DNA of 64,000 nucleotides from Abditibacteriaceae bacterium. GTDB taxonomy: Bacteria > Armatimonadota > Abditibacteriia > Abditibacteriales > Abditibacteriaceae. Of this stretch, positions 24,126-33,019 are shown one piece after another. A program made the translations under genes and the position numbers. Location of the stretch: assembly GCA_019239895.1 (NCBI GenBank), contig JAFAZH010000010.1, forward strand, positions 1-64,000. The letters are read 5' to 3'. Below the pieces are notes generated by a model that searched no databases, was not told where the DNA came from, and worked only from the letters and a program-made list of their open reading frames with translations. Every line of letters begins with the position of its first letter. The first letter of the stretch is position 1.

Positions 24126-24383
24126 ATGACACTGACCATTGATTTATCCCCTGAAATTGAGCAACAATTAGCGGCCAAAGCGCAACAGAATGGTCAGAGT
24201 TTACAAGAGTATGCCCTTACTGTGTTAGTGAGAGACTCCCAGGTTATAAAAGCGATAGAGGATGTGCCTGCAAGTCCACGCTGCCAGAGGGTGCTGCAAG
24301 GTTACGGCAAATTGGCTCAACATGGCCCGACCATTGAACAACGTCGTCAGTGGAAAGATGAAGAGATTGCATTAGGTGAATAA
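24126..24383 (+). CDS. Small ribbon-helix-helix-like protein
   Basis: An 85-residue protein whose start, MTLTIDLSPEIEQQLAAKAQQNGQSLQEYALTVL..., has the strand-helix-helix pattern of CopG/Arc-type DNA-binding antitoxins (a short beta strand, then two helices, the second ending in hydrophobic residues). The C-terminal 45 residues are charged and probably bind a partner. TAGGAG precedes the ATG by 8 nt. An insertion sequence begins 5 bp after the last stop base, so a toxin gene that may once have followed is now displaced or lost. Confidence 0.6.
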   Translation: MTLTIDLSPEIEQQLAAKAQQNGQSLQEYALTVLVRDSQVIKAIEDVPASPRCQRVLQGYGKLAQHGPTIEQRRQWKDEEIALGE

Positions 24384-24422
24384 CTAGAAGCAGTCTCAAA
24401 AACAGGTTGCTATGCTTAAAGC

Positions 24423-24938
24423 ATGGCAAACCGTAGTAGTGATGAACTCACCGATGCACAATGGGCTATCATCAGTCCGCTCTTGCCCTTGCCGTCGCGC
24501 CGTAGCGACGGCAAGGGTCGCCCCCGCCGTAATAACCGCGAAGTACTCAATGGTATTCTGTGGATTTTGCGCAGCGGAGCACGGTGGAAAGGCCTGCCTG
24601 ACTGCTTCCCACCATACCAAACCTGCCACCGCAGGTTTAGCCAGTGGGCCAAAGATGGCACCCTGCGGCATGTGCTCGAAGCCTTAGCCCAAGACCTGCA
24701 AGAGCGGGGTGAACTGGATTTGAGCGAGTGCTTTATTGATGGCACTTTCAGCGTGGCTAAAAAGGGGGACGGCGCATTGGAAAAACCAAGCGGGGCAAGG
24801 GCTGCAAGCTCATGGCGGTGGCAGACATACATGGTCTTCCTCTCGCCATCCACCTTGACAGTGCTGCGCCGCATGAAGTCACCCTTGTCCAACCAACTCT
24901 GGAGCAGAGGCTGGTCGCTGAGCAACCGCAGCGCCTGA
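24423..24938 (+). CDS. IS5-family transposase, upstream frame (orfA)
   Basis: A 171-codon frame whose first 120 residues form the DUF4096 DNA-binding region ([61 protein letters not shown]) and reach the first catalytic Asp in ECFIDGTF (residue about 103). After [11 protein letters not shown] the sequence ceases to be transposase-like; homology resumes in the -1 frame at [10 protein letters not shown]. The switch falls at GGAAAAACC (about 24779-24787), a homopolymer suited to programmed slippage. The terminal 50 residues in this frame are therefore probably rarely made or not functional. Confidence 0.85.
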   Translation: MANRSSDELTDAQWAIISPLLPLPSRRSDGKGRPRRNNREVLNGILWILRSGARWKGLPDCFPPYQTCHRRFSQWAKDGTLRHVLEALAQDLQERGELDLSECFIDGTFSVAKKGDGALEKPSGARAASSWRWQTYMVFLSPSTLTVLRRMKSPLSNQLWSRGWSLSNRSA

Positions 24939-25210
24939 TTGGTGACAAAGCCTATGATAGCGACACCTTGGATGAGCAGTTGCAGGAACAAGGCACCCAG
25001 ATGATTGCGCCGCACAAGAGCAACCGCAAAAAGGTCAAGACCCAAGATGGACGTAAGTTGAGACGTTATCGCAAACGCTGGAAGATTGAGCGTTTGTGGG
25101 CATGGTTGCAAAACTTCCGACGTATCCTGGTGCGGCAGGATTATCTGGCTGAAAATTATCTTGGCTTTGTTCATCTTGGTTGTATCAAAATCTTACTTAG
25201 ATGTTTTTGA
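24812..25210 (+). CDS. IS5-family transposase, downstream frame (orfB)
   Basis: A frame in the -1 register relative to orfA. It encodes the C-terminal part of the DDE transposase: [18 protein letters not shown], the second Asp in [10 protein letters not shown], and the catalytic Glu in [20 protein letters not shown], then [15 protein letters not shown]. In frame the sequence can be read back to [10 protein letters not shown] near 24780, so translation by frameshift from orfA would give one protein of about 260 residues. The ATG at 24812 is unlikely to be a real start. Confidence 0.85.
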   Translation: MAVADIHGLPLAIHLDSAAPHEVTLVQPTLEQRLVAEQPQRLIGDKAYDSDTLDEQLQEQGTQMIAPHKSNRKKVKTQDGRKLRRYRKRWKIERLWAWLQNFRRILVRQDYLAENYLGFVHLGCIKILLRCF

Positions 25211-25243
25211 GACCGCTTTTAGTAAGAAGTAGGGAGGCATTTA

Positions 25244-26695
25244 ATGACACAGGCAAAGGCTCTCTTAGGCGTAATACTTTGTAGCTTGATCTCCCTCCAT
25301 GCCGTTCGATCTGACGATGCTTTTGATACGGCACATAAAGCTGCTGTCGAGCAGAATCCACCTGATTTAAGCTGCACTTTACGATTGGCCGGGGATAAGA
25401 CACGCTTCCAGCAAGGTGAAACTATCCGTGTTATTGCCGCATTTTATAGTGATCATCCAGACTTATATAAGCTCAATACTTGGGTCTGGCCTCGCCCTAG
25501 TGTAATGAGTTTTGGGGCGTTTCATGCGGCACCAGTAGATTCCTCATTACCTGGGAATGCTGTTGTTGATCCACTCGGTGATTGGCTGCAACCGCAGGGG
25601 TTTAGTTATGAAGGGCCACCGCCACCGACTCCTGTTGCTCTAACGGATAAACCCACGGAGATCCCGGTTGACCTGAACGAGTGGCTTCGATTTGACCGCC
25701 CCGGAACCTATCGAGTGTATGCGACAATGAACCGCGTCATTAACAACAAAGCAATCCAAAATAGTAAAAGTCAACTGCGAGACGATCTTTTCGCTTTTGG
25801 CCCGCCGGTGGCTTCTAACATAATCCAATTAGAAATTGTCCCTGCTGATCCTGGGTGGTCACATGCTCAAGTGCAAGCTCAGCTAGCACGATGGGCTGAT
25901 AAAACCCCTCATTACACAGCTCAACCCCGCCTTGAAGGTAGCCTGATGTTCTTGGGAACTCAGGAGGCTGCACAAGTTATCATACAGCACTTAGGCAAAA
26001 ATAAAACGCCGCGTAGTTCAGGAGACGATTCTATTGCATGGCAACCTGCGCTGGTTGGTTTTCGTGATCGAACGTGGCTCATTGCGGAAATGCAACGCGC
26101 TTTAGCCCAACCGGACTACCCCGTTACACAAGGGTTTCTCCATACACTCACCCTTTTAGAAGCACTTCAACATAAACCTGTAACGAGCAAAGAGGTTCAA
26201 TCTGTTTCAACCGCCAAAAAAGACAATGATCGTTCTCGTGTAGCGCGAGCGTTATTAGGAGAAGAGGGAGCACGCCTTGCTACAGCCGAAGGTCAATTTT
26301 TGATTCAAGAGTGGTTGCGCACAGCTAAAGCCGTGGCTCAGAAAAAGGGGCAGTCTAAGGCCATGACCCTTCATACGCTTTCAGAATTAGCGTGGTTAAA
26401 TCCTGATGTTGGTCAAGTGCCTCAAATTGCAAGGCAGCTACCGCAGTTGACTTCTGAACTTATTGTAGCTTTCAATGCTTTACCGTCACTCCCACAGGAA
26501 TATTTATTGCGTGATGAGTGGCCACACATTCGCAGCAAAGCTATGCTGCCTGCCCTCCGCCGCTTACAGGCTGAAGTTCCTCCCCGCAAAGATTGGTGGT
26601 ATGGTGATACACTTGCCCTAATTGCACAGCGTCTTCAGCAGCTAGAGACAACTGAAACTACCACTACAGGAGAGGGTAATAACAAAGGGAACTGA
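25244..26695 (+). CDS. Secreted protein of unknown function
   Basis: A 483-residue protein with a signal peptide (AKALLGVILCSLISLHAVRS) and a mature part that opens with a beta-sandwich-like segment (CTLRLAGDKTRFQQGETIRVIAAFYS) resembling family-unknown exported proteins that have the phrase NEWLRFDRPGTYRVYATMNRV, present here at about residues 144-164. The C-terminal half (residues ~210-470) is helical, with HEAT-like repeats. It probably acts in the periplasm or on the surface, but no activity can be stated. GGGAGG lies 6-7 nt before the ATG. Its upstream region was cut by the insertion sequence, whose right end is 25 bp before the start. Confidence 0.7.
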   Translation: MTQAKALLGVILCSLISLHAVRSDDAFDTAHKAAVEQNPPDLSCTLRLAGDKTRFQQGETIRVIAAFYSDHPDLYKLNTWVWPRPSVMSFGAFHAAPVDSSLPGNAVVDPLGDWLQPQGFSYEGPPPPTPVALTDKPTEIPVDLNEWLRFDRPGTYRVYATMNRVINNKAIQNSKSQLRDDLFAFGPPVASNIIQLEIVPADPGWSHAQVQAQLARWADKTPHYTAQPRLEGSLMFLGTQEAAQVIIQHLGKNKTPRSSGDDSIAWQPALVGFRDRTWLIAEMQRALAQPDYPVTQGFLHTLTLLEALQHKPVTSKEVQSVSTAKKDNDRSRVARALLGEEGARLATAEGQFLIQEWLRTAKAVAQKKGQSKAMTLHTLSELAWLNPDVGQVPQIARQLPQLTSELIVAFNALPSLPQEYLLRDEWPHIRSKAMLPALRRLQAEVPPRKDWWYGDTLALIAQRLQQLETTETTTTGEGNNKGN

Positions 26696-26719
26696 ACAGG
26701 CACGGATGGCAATAAACGG

Positions 26720-27685
26720 CTATGGAATCAAATCCTTAGTCGCTCCGCGTGGTATCCAGCGATAGGCGGTGTGTGAATTCTTCCAGAAAAACTTTTCGGC
26801 GGCGGATTGGTCTTTGTGGCTGAAGTAATCGGCGACGACTTTATGCACCAGGGAGTAAGGGGCCATTAAGTCGCTGACGGGCCAGTTGCTGCCGAATAGG
26901 GCACGGTCGGGGCCGAAGAGTTCCCAGAGTGCGTCCAGGCTGGCGCGGTAGAAAGTGGGGTCGGCTATGGGCTGGTCATTGGCACGACGCACTACGTCGG
27001 AGATTTTAGCATAGACGTTGGGGAGTTGGGCCACTTCGGTGAGAGCGTGTCGCCAGACGGTGACATCCTGGGGCCAATCGCGGAAGGGGAGGTGGTCAAT
27101 GACGATAGTGAGAGCGGGCGCGAGTTTGGCGACTCGCACCACGTCGGGCAGCATGGCGGGGCTACCGACCACATCGAGGGTTAAATGCTGAGCGGCGAGG
27201 CGGCGCAAATCATCCTCAAAGGTGGCCTGGCCCAAGCCGCGTGCGATGGCGTCCCCATTGAGGCGGATGCCGCGAAAGAGCGGGTTGGCGCTGAACCGCT
27301 GCAAGTTGGTGGCAAATTCTGGCCTGCCACATTCGAGGTTGCCAATGAAGCCGACGATGATGGGGTTGTCTTGCGCTAGGTCGAGAATCCACTGGTTATC
27401 CTCCAGCCACGGGCTGGCTTCAACCACCACGGTGCCAACGATGCCTTCGTTCTGTGTCAGAGCCAGGAAGTGTTCTGGCAGGTGAGGCTTGTATAAAACG
27501 GCTTCGCCTTTGCCGGGCCAAGGCACTCCCTGCGGTCGGGTGGGGTCGTAGAAATGGGTGTGCGTATCAATGGTGGGTATCATGGGTGGGGTGGCAGTGT
27601 CTCCAATGCGGGTGCCGAGTGCCATTGCCGTGGCCGCCGCTACTGTCTGGTAGAGAAATTCTTTGCGAGTAATCCGGTTGCTCAT
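26720..27685 (-). CDS. Amidohydrolase family protein (COG3618 type)
   Basis: A 321-residue TIM-barrel metal-dependent hydrolase, probably a lactonase or decarboxylase-like enzyme of the amidohydrolase-2 family. The N-terminus has NRITRKEFLYQTVAAATAMA, a Tat-like leader with only one strict Arg pair element, so export is uncertain. The barrel begins at IDTHTHFYDP (metal-binding His-x-His), and GSNWPVSDL near the C-terminus carries a conserved Asp/Asn region. I chose ATG 27685; the longer alternative begins with TTG at 27712 inside a repeat. It converges with the secreted protein gene with only 24 bp between the stops. Confidence 0.82.
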   Translation of the reverse strand: MSNRITRKEFLYQTVAAATAMALGTRIGDTATPPMIPTIDTHTHFYDPTRPQGVPWPGKGEAVLYKPHLPEHFLALTQNEGIVGTVVVEASPWLEDNQWILDLAQDNPIIVGFIGNLECGRPEFATNLQRFSANPLFRGIRLNGDAIARGLGQATFEDDLRRLAAQHLTLDVVGSPAMLPDVVRVAKLAPALTIVIDHLPFRDWPQDVTVWRHALTEVAQLPNVYAKISDVVRRANDQPIADPTFYRASLDALWELFGPDRALFGSNWPVSDLMAPYSLVHKVVADYFSHKDQSAAEKFFWKNSHTAYRWIPRGATKDLIP

Positions 27686-27699
27686 TGGTTGGGGTTTGG

Positions 27700-27806
27700 T
27701 TGCTGGATACAAGATACTGGTTACTGGATGCTGATCTCAACTAAACGTGTGGTGGCTTTGCGGTTACTTTAATATCCAGCATCTTGCTTCCAGTATCCAG
27801 TAACTA
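27700..27806. repeat. Inverted repeat, CTGGATACAAGATACTGG family
   Basis: CTGGATACAAGATACTGGTT near 27701 pairs imperfectly with CCAGCATCTTGCTTCCAGTA..CCAGTAACTA near 27775-27806. Relatives occur as the outer arms of 45817-46017. It fills the gap between the GT39 stop (27817) and the amidohydrolase start, both leftward genes. Confidence 0.75.
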
Positions 27807-27816
27807 CCCCCTCTTG

Positions 27817-29598
27817 TTAATGCTTCAATACCATATCGGCGGTGGGCACTACGACGGGCAGGTCACTGGGGCCGGGGGGCAGGGGGCCGTTGAATTTCCA
27901 GAGATAGATTCTGCCCTCGAAGAGATGGCCCTCTTCAAATTCTTCCAGAAGTGGGAACTGCCGGATGAGCGAGAATTGCTGGGGTGTCGAGCGGGCGACT
28001 TCATGGGCGAGAACCATTTCAGGATCGTAACTGTCCGGCTTGCCTTGTAACGGAGCGCAGGTTAAGAGATAGCGAATGCGTCCGCGGCGCAACGTGTGAA
28101 TCACATCGGCGCGGCTGTGGGCCAGCACTGTGGACTTCACCTTACGGTTGGCGAAACCTCCATAATCGGAAAGGCGGATGGCGAGGGTGCGGTCGGCGCG
28201 GATAATGCTGCGCTTAACCGGGGAGCGACTGGCCCAGTAGCGGAAGATGAAGTCCTGACTCATCCACACCGCCGAGAGAATATTGCCCGGTGCAGGCAGT
28301 TCCGCAGTCTCTTGCGCCACCGCCCGATAGCCTAAGACCCCACGCGGAATGCGTCCCAGCAGCAACAGGTTGAGAGCGAGGGAGAGAGCAATTAGGGCAG
28401 GCACCAAGCGGGTGCTCCAGAGGACATCCATTGTGGGGCGCAAGAGCGTCGCCACTAAACCGGCTAAAGCAGGCAGGGCTAACACAAAATAGCGTTGCTC
28501 TGGCACCAGGTGCGTCGCTAAGAGAAAGGCCACATAGCTCACCAGCCAGCTCAGCCAGAAGGTTCCCGCCGGGTTCTCCTGGCGCTTCGGCCAGTGGCGC
28601 AACACCACGAAGGCTGCGCCTAAGCCCAGGAGCATCAAGCCCCCACCGGCCATTGCTGGAAAATGCGTGGCATAAAAGGAAATTTGCTGGGTTGGTAAAT
28701 TGGCGGCAAGCGGATGACTCGACCCTTGTACGGAATTGTCCCCAAACGTTTCATACTTGGCATAGCGGCTCACCCATTTAATCCAGAGGGCATTGAAAAC
28801 GAAATAGCCGCCCAGCAACAAGATAGGCAGCGGGGCACGCCAGCGGCGCATCTGCCCGCTCAAGAGGGTAAACAGAACCCAGGTGGGTATCAAGCCCAGG
28901 ATCGTCACCCGTGAGAGAAAAGCCATTTCTGCCAGGGCAAAGGCGGCCAGGCAATGCCAGGGGTTCCTGGTCTCAAGCCAGGTGACGAAGAAGTAAGAGC
29001 CAGCTAAAAACAGTGCCAGGGCGGGCACTTCCGACATGGTGTCGCGTGCCCAGTGCGCTATCTCCGGGGTGGTCAGAAATAACAACGCGCAAGCTAAAGC
29101 GGTGCCAGGCCGCGTGCCTAAGCGTCGCAGAATGGCGTGAAAGCAGCACCCTCCCATACCAAAAAGCAGCGCCACCAAGATGCGCGCTGCATCATAAGAA
29201 ATGCCAGTAACGAGAAAGCACAGGGCCAGCAATGAAGGATAAACGGGAGGATGAAAGGGCAGGTGAAAGGCGGGATATTGCGCATAAGCTTCCTGGGCAA
29301 ATTGCATCGGATGCAGCTTGTCGCCGGATAATATCCAGTCATGGATCATCGCGCCCGCGTTGGCATACTGCGGGCCATCGGGCCAGAGGGTGCCAGTGAT
29401 GGAAAGATGGTAGCAGCCAATCACGAGGGCCGCTAACATCAAAATGCCATAACAGATAGCGCCGGTGCGCCGCGTGTCGCCGCGCAGCCAGGAGGGGGTG
29501 GAATAGGACGATGGTTGCAGCGTTTGATAGCGGATGGGGGGCGGAGGCTGAATCTTCTTGCCGGAAGGCTCTTGAGTTGGTTGCTTGAGAGTATCCAT
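27817..29598 (-). CDS. GT39-type glycosyltransferase, multi-pass membrane protein
   Basis: A protein of about 593 residues with some ten to twelve membrane helices after an N-terminal Pro-rich cytosolic stretch (PTQEPSGKKIQPPPPIRY). Features of the PMT/ArnT class are the first periplasmic loop with Asp/Glu (WPDGPQYANAGAMIHDWILSGD), HLPFHPPVYPSLLALCF, and RDTMSEVPALALFLAGSYFF. Such enzymes transfer sugar from a lipid-linked donor to protein or lipid at the membrane; the acceptor is unknown. The ATG at 29598 is preferred, but a TTG at 29655 extends the frame by 19 residues. A C-terminal soluble domain of about 150 residues follows the last helix. Confidence 0.82.
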   Translation of the reverse strand: MDTLKQPTQEPSGKKIQPPPPIRYQTLQPSSYSTPSWLRGDTRRTGAICYGILMLAALVIGCYHLSITGTLWPDGPQYANAGAMIHDWILSGDKLHPMQFAQEAYAQYPAFHLPFHPPVYPSLLALCFLVTGISYDAARILVALLFGMGGCCFHAILRRLGTRPGTALACALLFLTTPEIAHWARDTMSEVPALALFLAGSYFFVTWLETRNPWHCLAAFALAEMAFLSRVTILGLIPTWVLFTLLSGQMRRWRAPLPILLLGGYFVFNALWIKWVSRYAKYETFGDNSVQGSSHPLAANLPTQQISFYATHFPAMAGGGLMLLGLGAAFVVLRHWPKRQENPAGTFWLSWLVSYVAFLLATHLVPEQRYFVLALPALAGLVATLLRPTMDVLWSTRLVPALIALSLALNLLLLGRIPRGVLGYRAVAQETAELPAPGNILSAVWMSQDFIFRYWASRSPVKRSIIRADRTLAIRLSDYGGFANRKVKSTVLAHSRADVIHTLRRGRIRYLLTCAPLQGKPDSYDPEMVLAHEVARSTPQQFSLIRQFPLLEEFEEGHLFEGRIYLWKFNGPLPPGPSDLPVVVPTADMVLKH

Positions 29599-29763
29599 AA
29601 TCCCACAGTCCGGCAAGCCTATTCCTGTTGTGCGCCTTACGGTGTGTCCTCCCAATGCGTTCTGCGTTAAATCCTAAATCCTTTCAACACGCTTTTCAAG
29701 GAGAAGCCTTTCGAGGGGCGAAGATGCGGCCCTGACGCGCCTCCCCATGCTCCCCGGTTCAGG

Positions 29764-29769
29764 TATAAT
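29764..29769 (+). promoter_or_regulatory. Possible -10 element upstream of the YbjQ-repeat gene
   Basis: A perfect TATAAT stands 55 bp before the ATG at 29825. No good -35 box is seen 16-18 bp upstream, so this is a partial match. GGGGAGGAG, a strong ribosome site, lies 6 nt before the ATG. Confidence 0.3.
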
Positions 29770-29824
29770 GTGGTCGTTGTCATTAGGAATATGCATTATG
29801 GTGTGAATTTAGGGGAGGAGTGAC

Positions 29825-30736
29825 ATGGTTTATCATCGCTCGCAGTACAATAGAGACTCGCAGGAAGGTTTGCCGGAAGAAGCCAAAGCGCGGCTGGCTC
29901 ATTCGCAACGGGCCGATGGCAAGCGCGTGTTTACCAGTGACCTGACCGTTAATGAATTTGCCCTTTTGCATGAGTGCGGCTTTGAGCCACTGGGTCTGGT
30001 TATGGGGACTTCCATGTATCAGATTGGCTATCAACGCGCCGGGTGGACGAGCAATGTGGAGATGACAGTGCTCACCCAGGCCATGTATGCGGCGCGTGAG
30101 TTAGCCATGACGCGCATGGAAGAAGAGGCGGATGTGCTCAACGCCGATGGTATTGTCGGGGTGCGCCTGGAAGTTATTCGCCATGCGTGGGGCGCAGCGG
30201 TCGCTGAATTCCTGGCGATTGGCACGGCGGTCAAGGCGCGGCAACCCGGCGACTGGCGCTCGGCCAGTGGGCGGCCTTTTACCTCTGACCTGAGCGGGCA
30301 AAACTTCTGGACTCTCTTGCGCACTGGCCATCGTCCAGTGGCGTTGGTCATGGGCACCTGTGTGTATCATGTAGCGCATCGCGGTATGTCGCAGTGGTTT
30401 AAGCAAGTGATGCAAAATGCTGAAATGACGAATTTTACCCAGGCCCTCTATGCGGCGCGTGAGTTGTCCTTAGAACGGATGCAGGAAGAGGCGGAAACTG
30501 TCAACGCCGAGGGAATTGTCGGGGTGACTATCGAAGAGCGCACCTATGGCTGGGACGCGCATGTTATTGAATACTTTACGGTCGGCACCGCCATTGTGCC
30601 CTTTGGCGAAGCGCAGCCCATTCCGCTGCCCACTTTTACGCTGTCCCTGAACGATACGCCCCTGCCCAAGATTGTGGCTACACCTCATGCGGCAGGTAAT
30701 GGAGCGGGCGCGGCGGCGGGGGCGGCTGCCGGGTAG
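29825..30736 (+). CDS. Tandem YbjQ (heavy-metal-binding, DUF74/UPF0145) protein
   Basis: A 303-residue protein made of two copies of the YbjQ-type domain, about residues 38-138 and 155-265. Each copy has TSDL at its start, GLVMGT or ALVMGT in the middle, TQAMYAARELAM/TQALYAARELSL and then EEAD/EEAETVNAEGIVGV. Single-domain YbjQ proteins form pentamers; a covalent duplication would change the ring stoichiometry. The function of the family is not known beyond a suggested metal or ligand binding. The C-terminus ends in a Gly/Ala run (GNGAGAAAGAAAG). The start is well fixed by GGGGAGGAG. Confidence 0.82.
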   Translation: MVYHRSQYNRDSQEGLPEEAKARLAHSQRADGKRVFTSDLTVNEFALLHECGFEPLGLVMGTSMYQIGYQRAGWTSNVEMTVLTQAMYAARELAMTRMEEEADVLNADGIVGVRLEVIRHAWGAAVAEFLAIGTAVKARQPGDWRSASGRPFTSDLSGQNFWTLLRTGHRPVALVMGTCVYHVAHRGMSQWFKQVMQNAEMTNFTQALYAARELSLERMQEEAETVNAEGIVGVTIEERTYGWDAHVIEYFTVGTAIVPFGEAQPIPLPTFTLSLNDTPLPKIVATPHAAGNGAGAAAGAAAG

Positions 30737-30773
30737 CGGCTGCCGGGTAAATGCTAAGGAACATTCAGTAAGC

Positions 30774-31307
30774 ATGATGGTGGCAAAACGCATAGTGGTG
30801 GTCGGCACCAGTGGGTCGGGTAAAACAACCTTTGCCGCTGCCCTGGCTGAGACGTTGAGGGTTTCTCATATCGAGTTAGATGCGCTGCACTGGGAGCCGA
30901 ACTGGGTGGAAGTATCCCAGGAAGTCTTTGAGCAACGGGTGACGCAGGCGATTGCGGGCGATGCCTGGGTGTCAGATGGCAACTATTTAAGTGTGCGTTC
31001 TTTACTGTGGGCACAGGCGGAGATGATCATCTGGCTGGATTACGCCTTGCCTGTTATCATGAGTCGTCTCCTCTGGCGCACGGGACGGCGCATTGTGTCT
31101 GGTGCAGAGTGCTGTAATGGCAATCACGAAAAACTCAGCATGGCTTTCTCGCGGGATTCGGTGATTCTCTGGGCGCTGCAAACCTATCGCCGCCATCGGC
31201 GCGACTATCCTAAACTCTTCGCACAGCCCCAGTTTGGCCACCTCCAGGTGATGCGCTTTCAGTCGCCGCGTCGGGCGGAGCAATGGTTACGCCAGGTTGG
31301 TGCTTAA
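30774..31307 (+). CDS. P-loop adenylate kinase-like protein (FlaR/topology-modulation type)
   Basis: A 177-residue P-loop NTPase of the small kinase group often named FlaR or DNA topology modulation protein. The P-loop is VVGTSGSGKTT near residues 9-18, followed by HIELDALHWEPNW, the diagnostic phrase of this group, and WLDYALPVIMSRLLWRTGRR in the lid. The substrate is unknown. The ATG at 30774 (or 30777) is favoured because upstream frame sequence is Arg-rich and overlaps the previous gene. It lies 38 bp after the YbjQ-repeat gene and is probably co-transcribed with it. Confidence 0.8.
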   Translation: MMVAKRIVVVGTSGSGKTTFAAALAETLRVSHIELDALHWEPNWVEVSQEVFEQRVTQAIAGDAWVSDGNYLSVRSLLWAQAEMIIWLDYALPVIMSRLLWRTGRRIVSGAECCNGNHEKLSMAFSRDSVILWALQTYRRHRRDYPKLFAQPQFGHLQVMRFQSPRRAEQWLRQVGA

Positions 31308-31377
31308 CTTGCCCCTGAGATGAGGCTGATGCGCCCGCACCCTCAAAAATCGGGTGCGTAGTACATGAGGATGATAT

Positions 31378-32865
31378 ATGGCAACCAGTGAAGAGACTGC
31401 CCCACTGTCCGAGCAACCGTTATCTAAGCCAACTCCGGCTGAAGATCGTAACTTGATGGGAGACAGTTCGCATAAGCATGTCGCTGAAGCAGCGGTTTCT
31501 CCTGCGCCTGAAGAATCTGGCACGCCTGTGGCAGCAGCCACGCCAATTGCTGCAAGCCCTGTCGCCACCGTAACCACACCTCCTGTTGCTACGCCTTCCC
31601 CGGCGGCCCAGCTAGCTCGTAATGAGGCCATTGATCGTGTCACAACCGAGACTCAAGCTGATAGTAATGCTAACGCAGATAATAAAGCCAATAATGCTCC
31701 CACCGACCCAGCCGTGGTGGATATGTCCATCACCAAATGGCTGCGCTTGCTGGTTCGGGTCACTACCTGCCTGGCTCTGGTGATGGCGCTGGCCGTAGCG
31801 GTGCGCTTATTAGGTTTTATCGCGCATACGTTGCTGCTTTTCTCTTTGGGTGCATTGGTCGCTTATGCTTTAGACCCCCTGGTTAATAAAGTGCGCTCCT
31901 TTGGCGGTAAGGAGCGGCCGCGTTGGGTGGGCGTGGCCGTGGTATTTGTGGTGTTGATTGGCCTATCCGCCCTGGGCACAGTGCTGCTGGGCAAAACTCT
32001 GGTGCATCAGGTGCAGGTCTTGGTGCGGGATCAAAACGTTATCAAAGACCGGGCACTGGCGGTTCTGGGAAATATAGACCAGTGGGCTACGGCGCATGAT
32101 ATTCCTGTCAATACGAAAGATTATGTTAATAACCCACCTCCTGCGGTTAAAGCCAGAGTGCAAGAGTTTGCGGGCAATGCGGTAAAAATGGCGGAACGAT
32201 TTTCCGCCTCGTTAGTTGAAAGCGTCTTAGTGGTGCTGATTGCGCTCTATTTTCTTATTTATAGTAAAGAGATGCGCGAAGGGATGCATAATAGTCTTCC
32301 GGCACCTGTGCAGCCGTATGCGGAGCAATGGCAAAATGATGTCAATCGCATCCTCGGCGGCTTTGTGCGCGGCCAACTGATTCTCGCTCTTGTTATGGGC
32401 GCGGCAGCGGCTCTAGGTTGCGCTGTTTTACAAGTGCCATTCTGGTTAGTCATTGGCATTTTTGTGGTGTTTGCTTCTTTGATTCCAGTCGTCGGGCCGT
32501 ATTTAGGCGCGATTCCGGCTATTATCGCTGCTGCGATTGCCCCCCCTGGCTTCGTCAGCCCCGGAATGCGCGTGGTATTGGTCATTGTCTTGTTTGTTGT
32601 CATTAACGAGGCTGGCTCTAAGATTCTCTATCCTCGATTAGTCGGTGCGGCGTTGGGTCTGCATGAAGTTCTGGTGTTGTTTGTGCTCCTGGCGGGCTTT
32701 GAAGTCGGTCACTTATGGGGTGTGCTTTTTGCCGCGCCCCTCACGGCCCTGGCGATTGTCACGGCCACTCAACTTTATCGTCTCTGGCAGGGCTTGCCTG
32801 CCGTCTCTGTGGCCCAGGCTGCTAAAACCGGAGGCCGTGAAGCCAAAGCCGCAGGCACCCCTTAA
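31378..32865 (+). CDS. AI-2E family transporter (PerM-like)
   Basis: A 495-residue inner-membrane protein of the AI-2E family. Residues 1-110 are a Pro/Ala/Thr-rich disordered extension not typical of the family. The core then has about eight hydrophobic helices, including LLLFSLGALVAYALDPLV early on, and the conserved late stretch GGFVRGQLILALVMGAAA...VPFWLVIGIFVVFASLIPVVGPYLGAIPA. Members have been linked to AI-2 export or Na+/H+ exchange; the substrate here is not known. It is the third of three closely spaced rightward genes (YbjQ repeat, P-loop kinase, this gene). Confidence 0.85.
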   Translation: MATSEETAPLSEQPLSKPTPAEDRNLMGDSSHKHVAEAAVSPAPEESGTPVAAATPIAASPVATVTTPPVATPSPAAQLARNEAIDRVTTETQADSNANADNKANNAPTDPAVVDMSITKWLRLLVRVTTCLALVMALAVAVRLLGFIAHTLLLFSLGALVAYALDPLVNKVRSFGGKERPRWVGVAVVFVVLIGLSALGTVLLGKTLVHQVQVLVRDQNVIKDRALAVLGNIDQWATAHDIPVNTKDYVNNPPPAVKARVQEFAGNAVKMAERFSASLVESVLVVLIALYFLIYSKEMREGMHNSLPAPVQPYAEQWQNDVNRILGGFVRGQLILALVMGAAAALGCAVLQVPFWLVIGIFVVFASLIPVVGPYLGAIPAIIAAAIAPPGFVSPGMRVVLVIVLFVVINEAGSKILYPRLVGAALGLHEVLVLFVLLAGFEVGHLWGVLFAAPLTALAIVTATQLYRLWQGLPAVSVAQAAKTGGREAKAAGTP

Positions 32866-32882
32866 CTTTAAGTTCTAAATAC

Positions 32883-33019
32883 TTTAGCAGGAAGAGCAGA
32901 AGTCGGGAAAGCAGGAAATTAAGTGGCTACATCTTGAGTGCGCGACGCAGCAGGCACACGCTTCTCCATAATTCCCTATCTTTATTCCTCGTTTCCTCTG
33001 TTCTGGCCTTCCTGCTAAA
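32883..33019. repeat. Inverted repeat, TTTAGCAGGAAG family
   Basis: TTTAGCAGGAAG at 32883-32894 pairs exactly with CTTCCTGCTAAA at 33008-33019; further in, GGGAAAGCAGGAA and TTCCTCGTTTCCTC pair imperfectly. It starts 18 bp after the AI-2E stop in the 294-bp gap before the Gfo/Idh gene. Confidence 0.8.

Larger units (their letters stand above)
24388..25218 (+). mobile_element. Insertion sequence, IS5 family (IS427-like), 831 bp
   Basis: The ends are near-perfect inverted repeats: AAGCAGTCTCAAAAACA on the left (24388-24404) and, on the complementary strand, AAGCGGTCTCAAAAACA on the right (25202-25218), with 16 of 17 matching. Flanks are CTAG on the left (24384-24387) and TTAG on the right (25219-25222), which fits the YTAR target of the family with one mismatch in the duplication. 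It carries two overlapping frames that make a DDE transposase by -1 frameshift. Length and organisation are normal for this group, so it may be intact. Confidence 0.9.

Noticed and set aside
27686..27712. TTG start for the amidohydrolase
   Set aside because: It falls inside the CTGGATACAA repeat and has no ribosome site; ATG 27685 is simpler.
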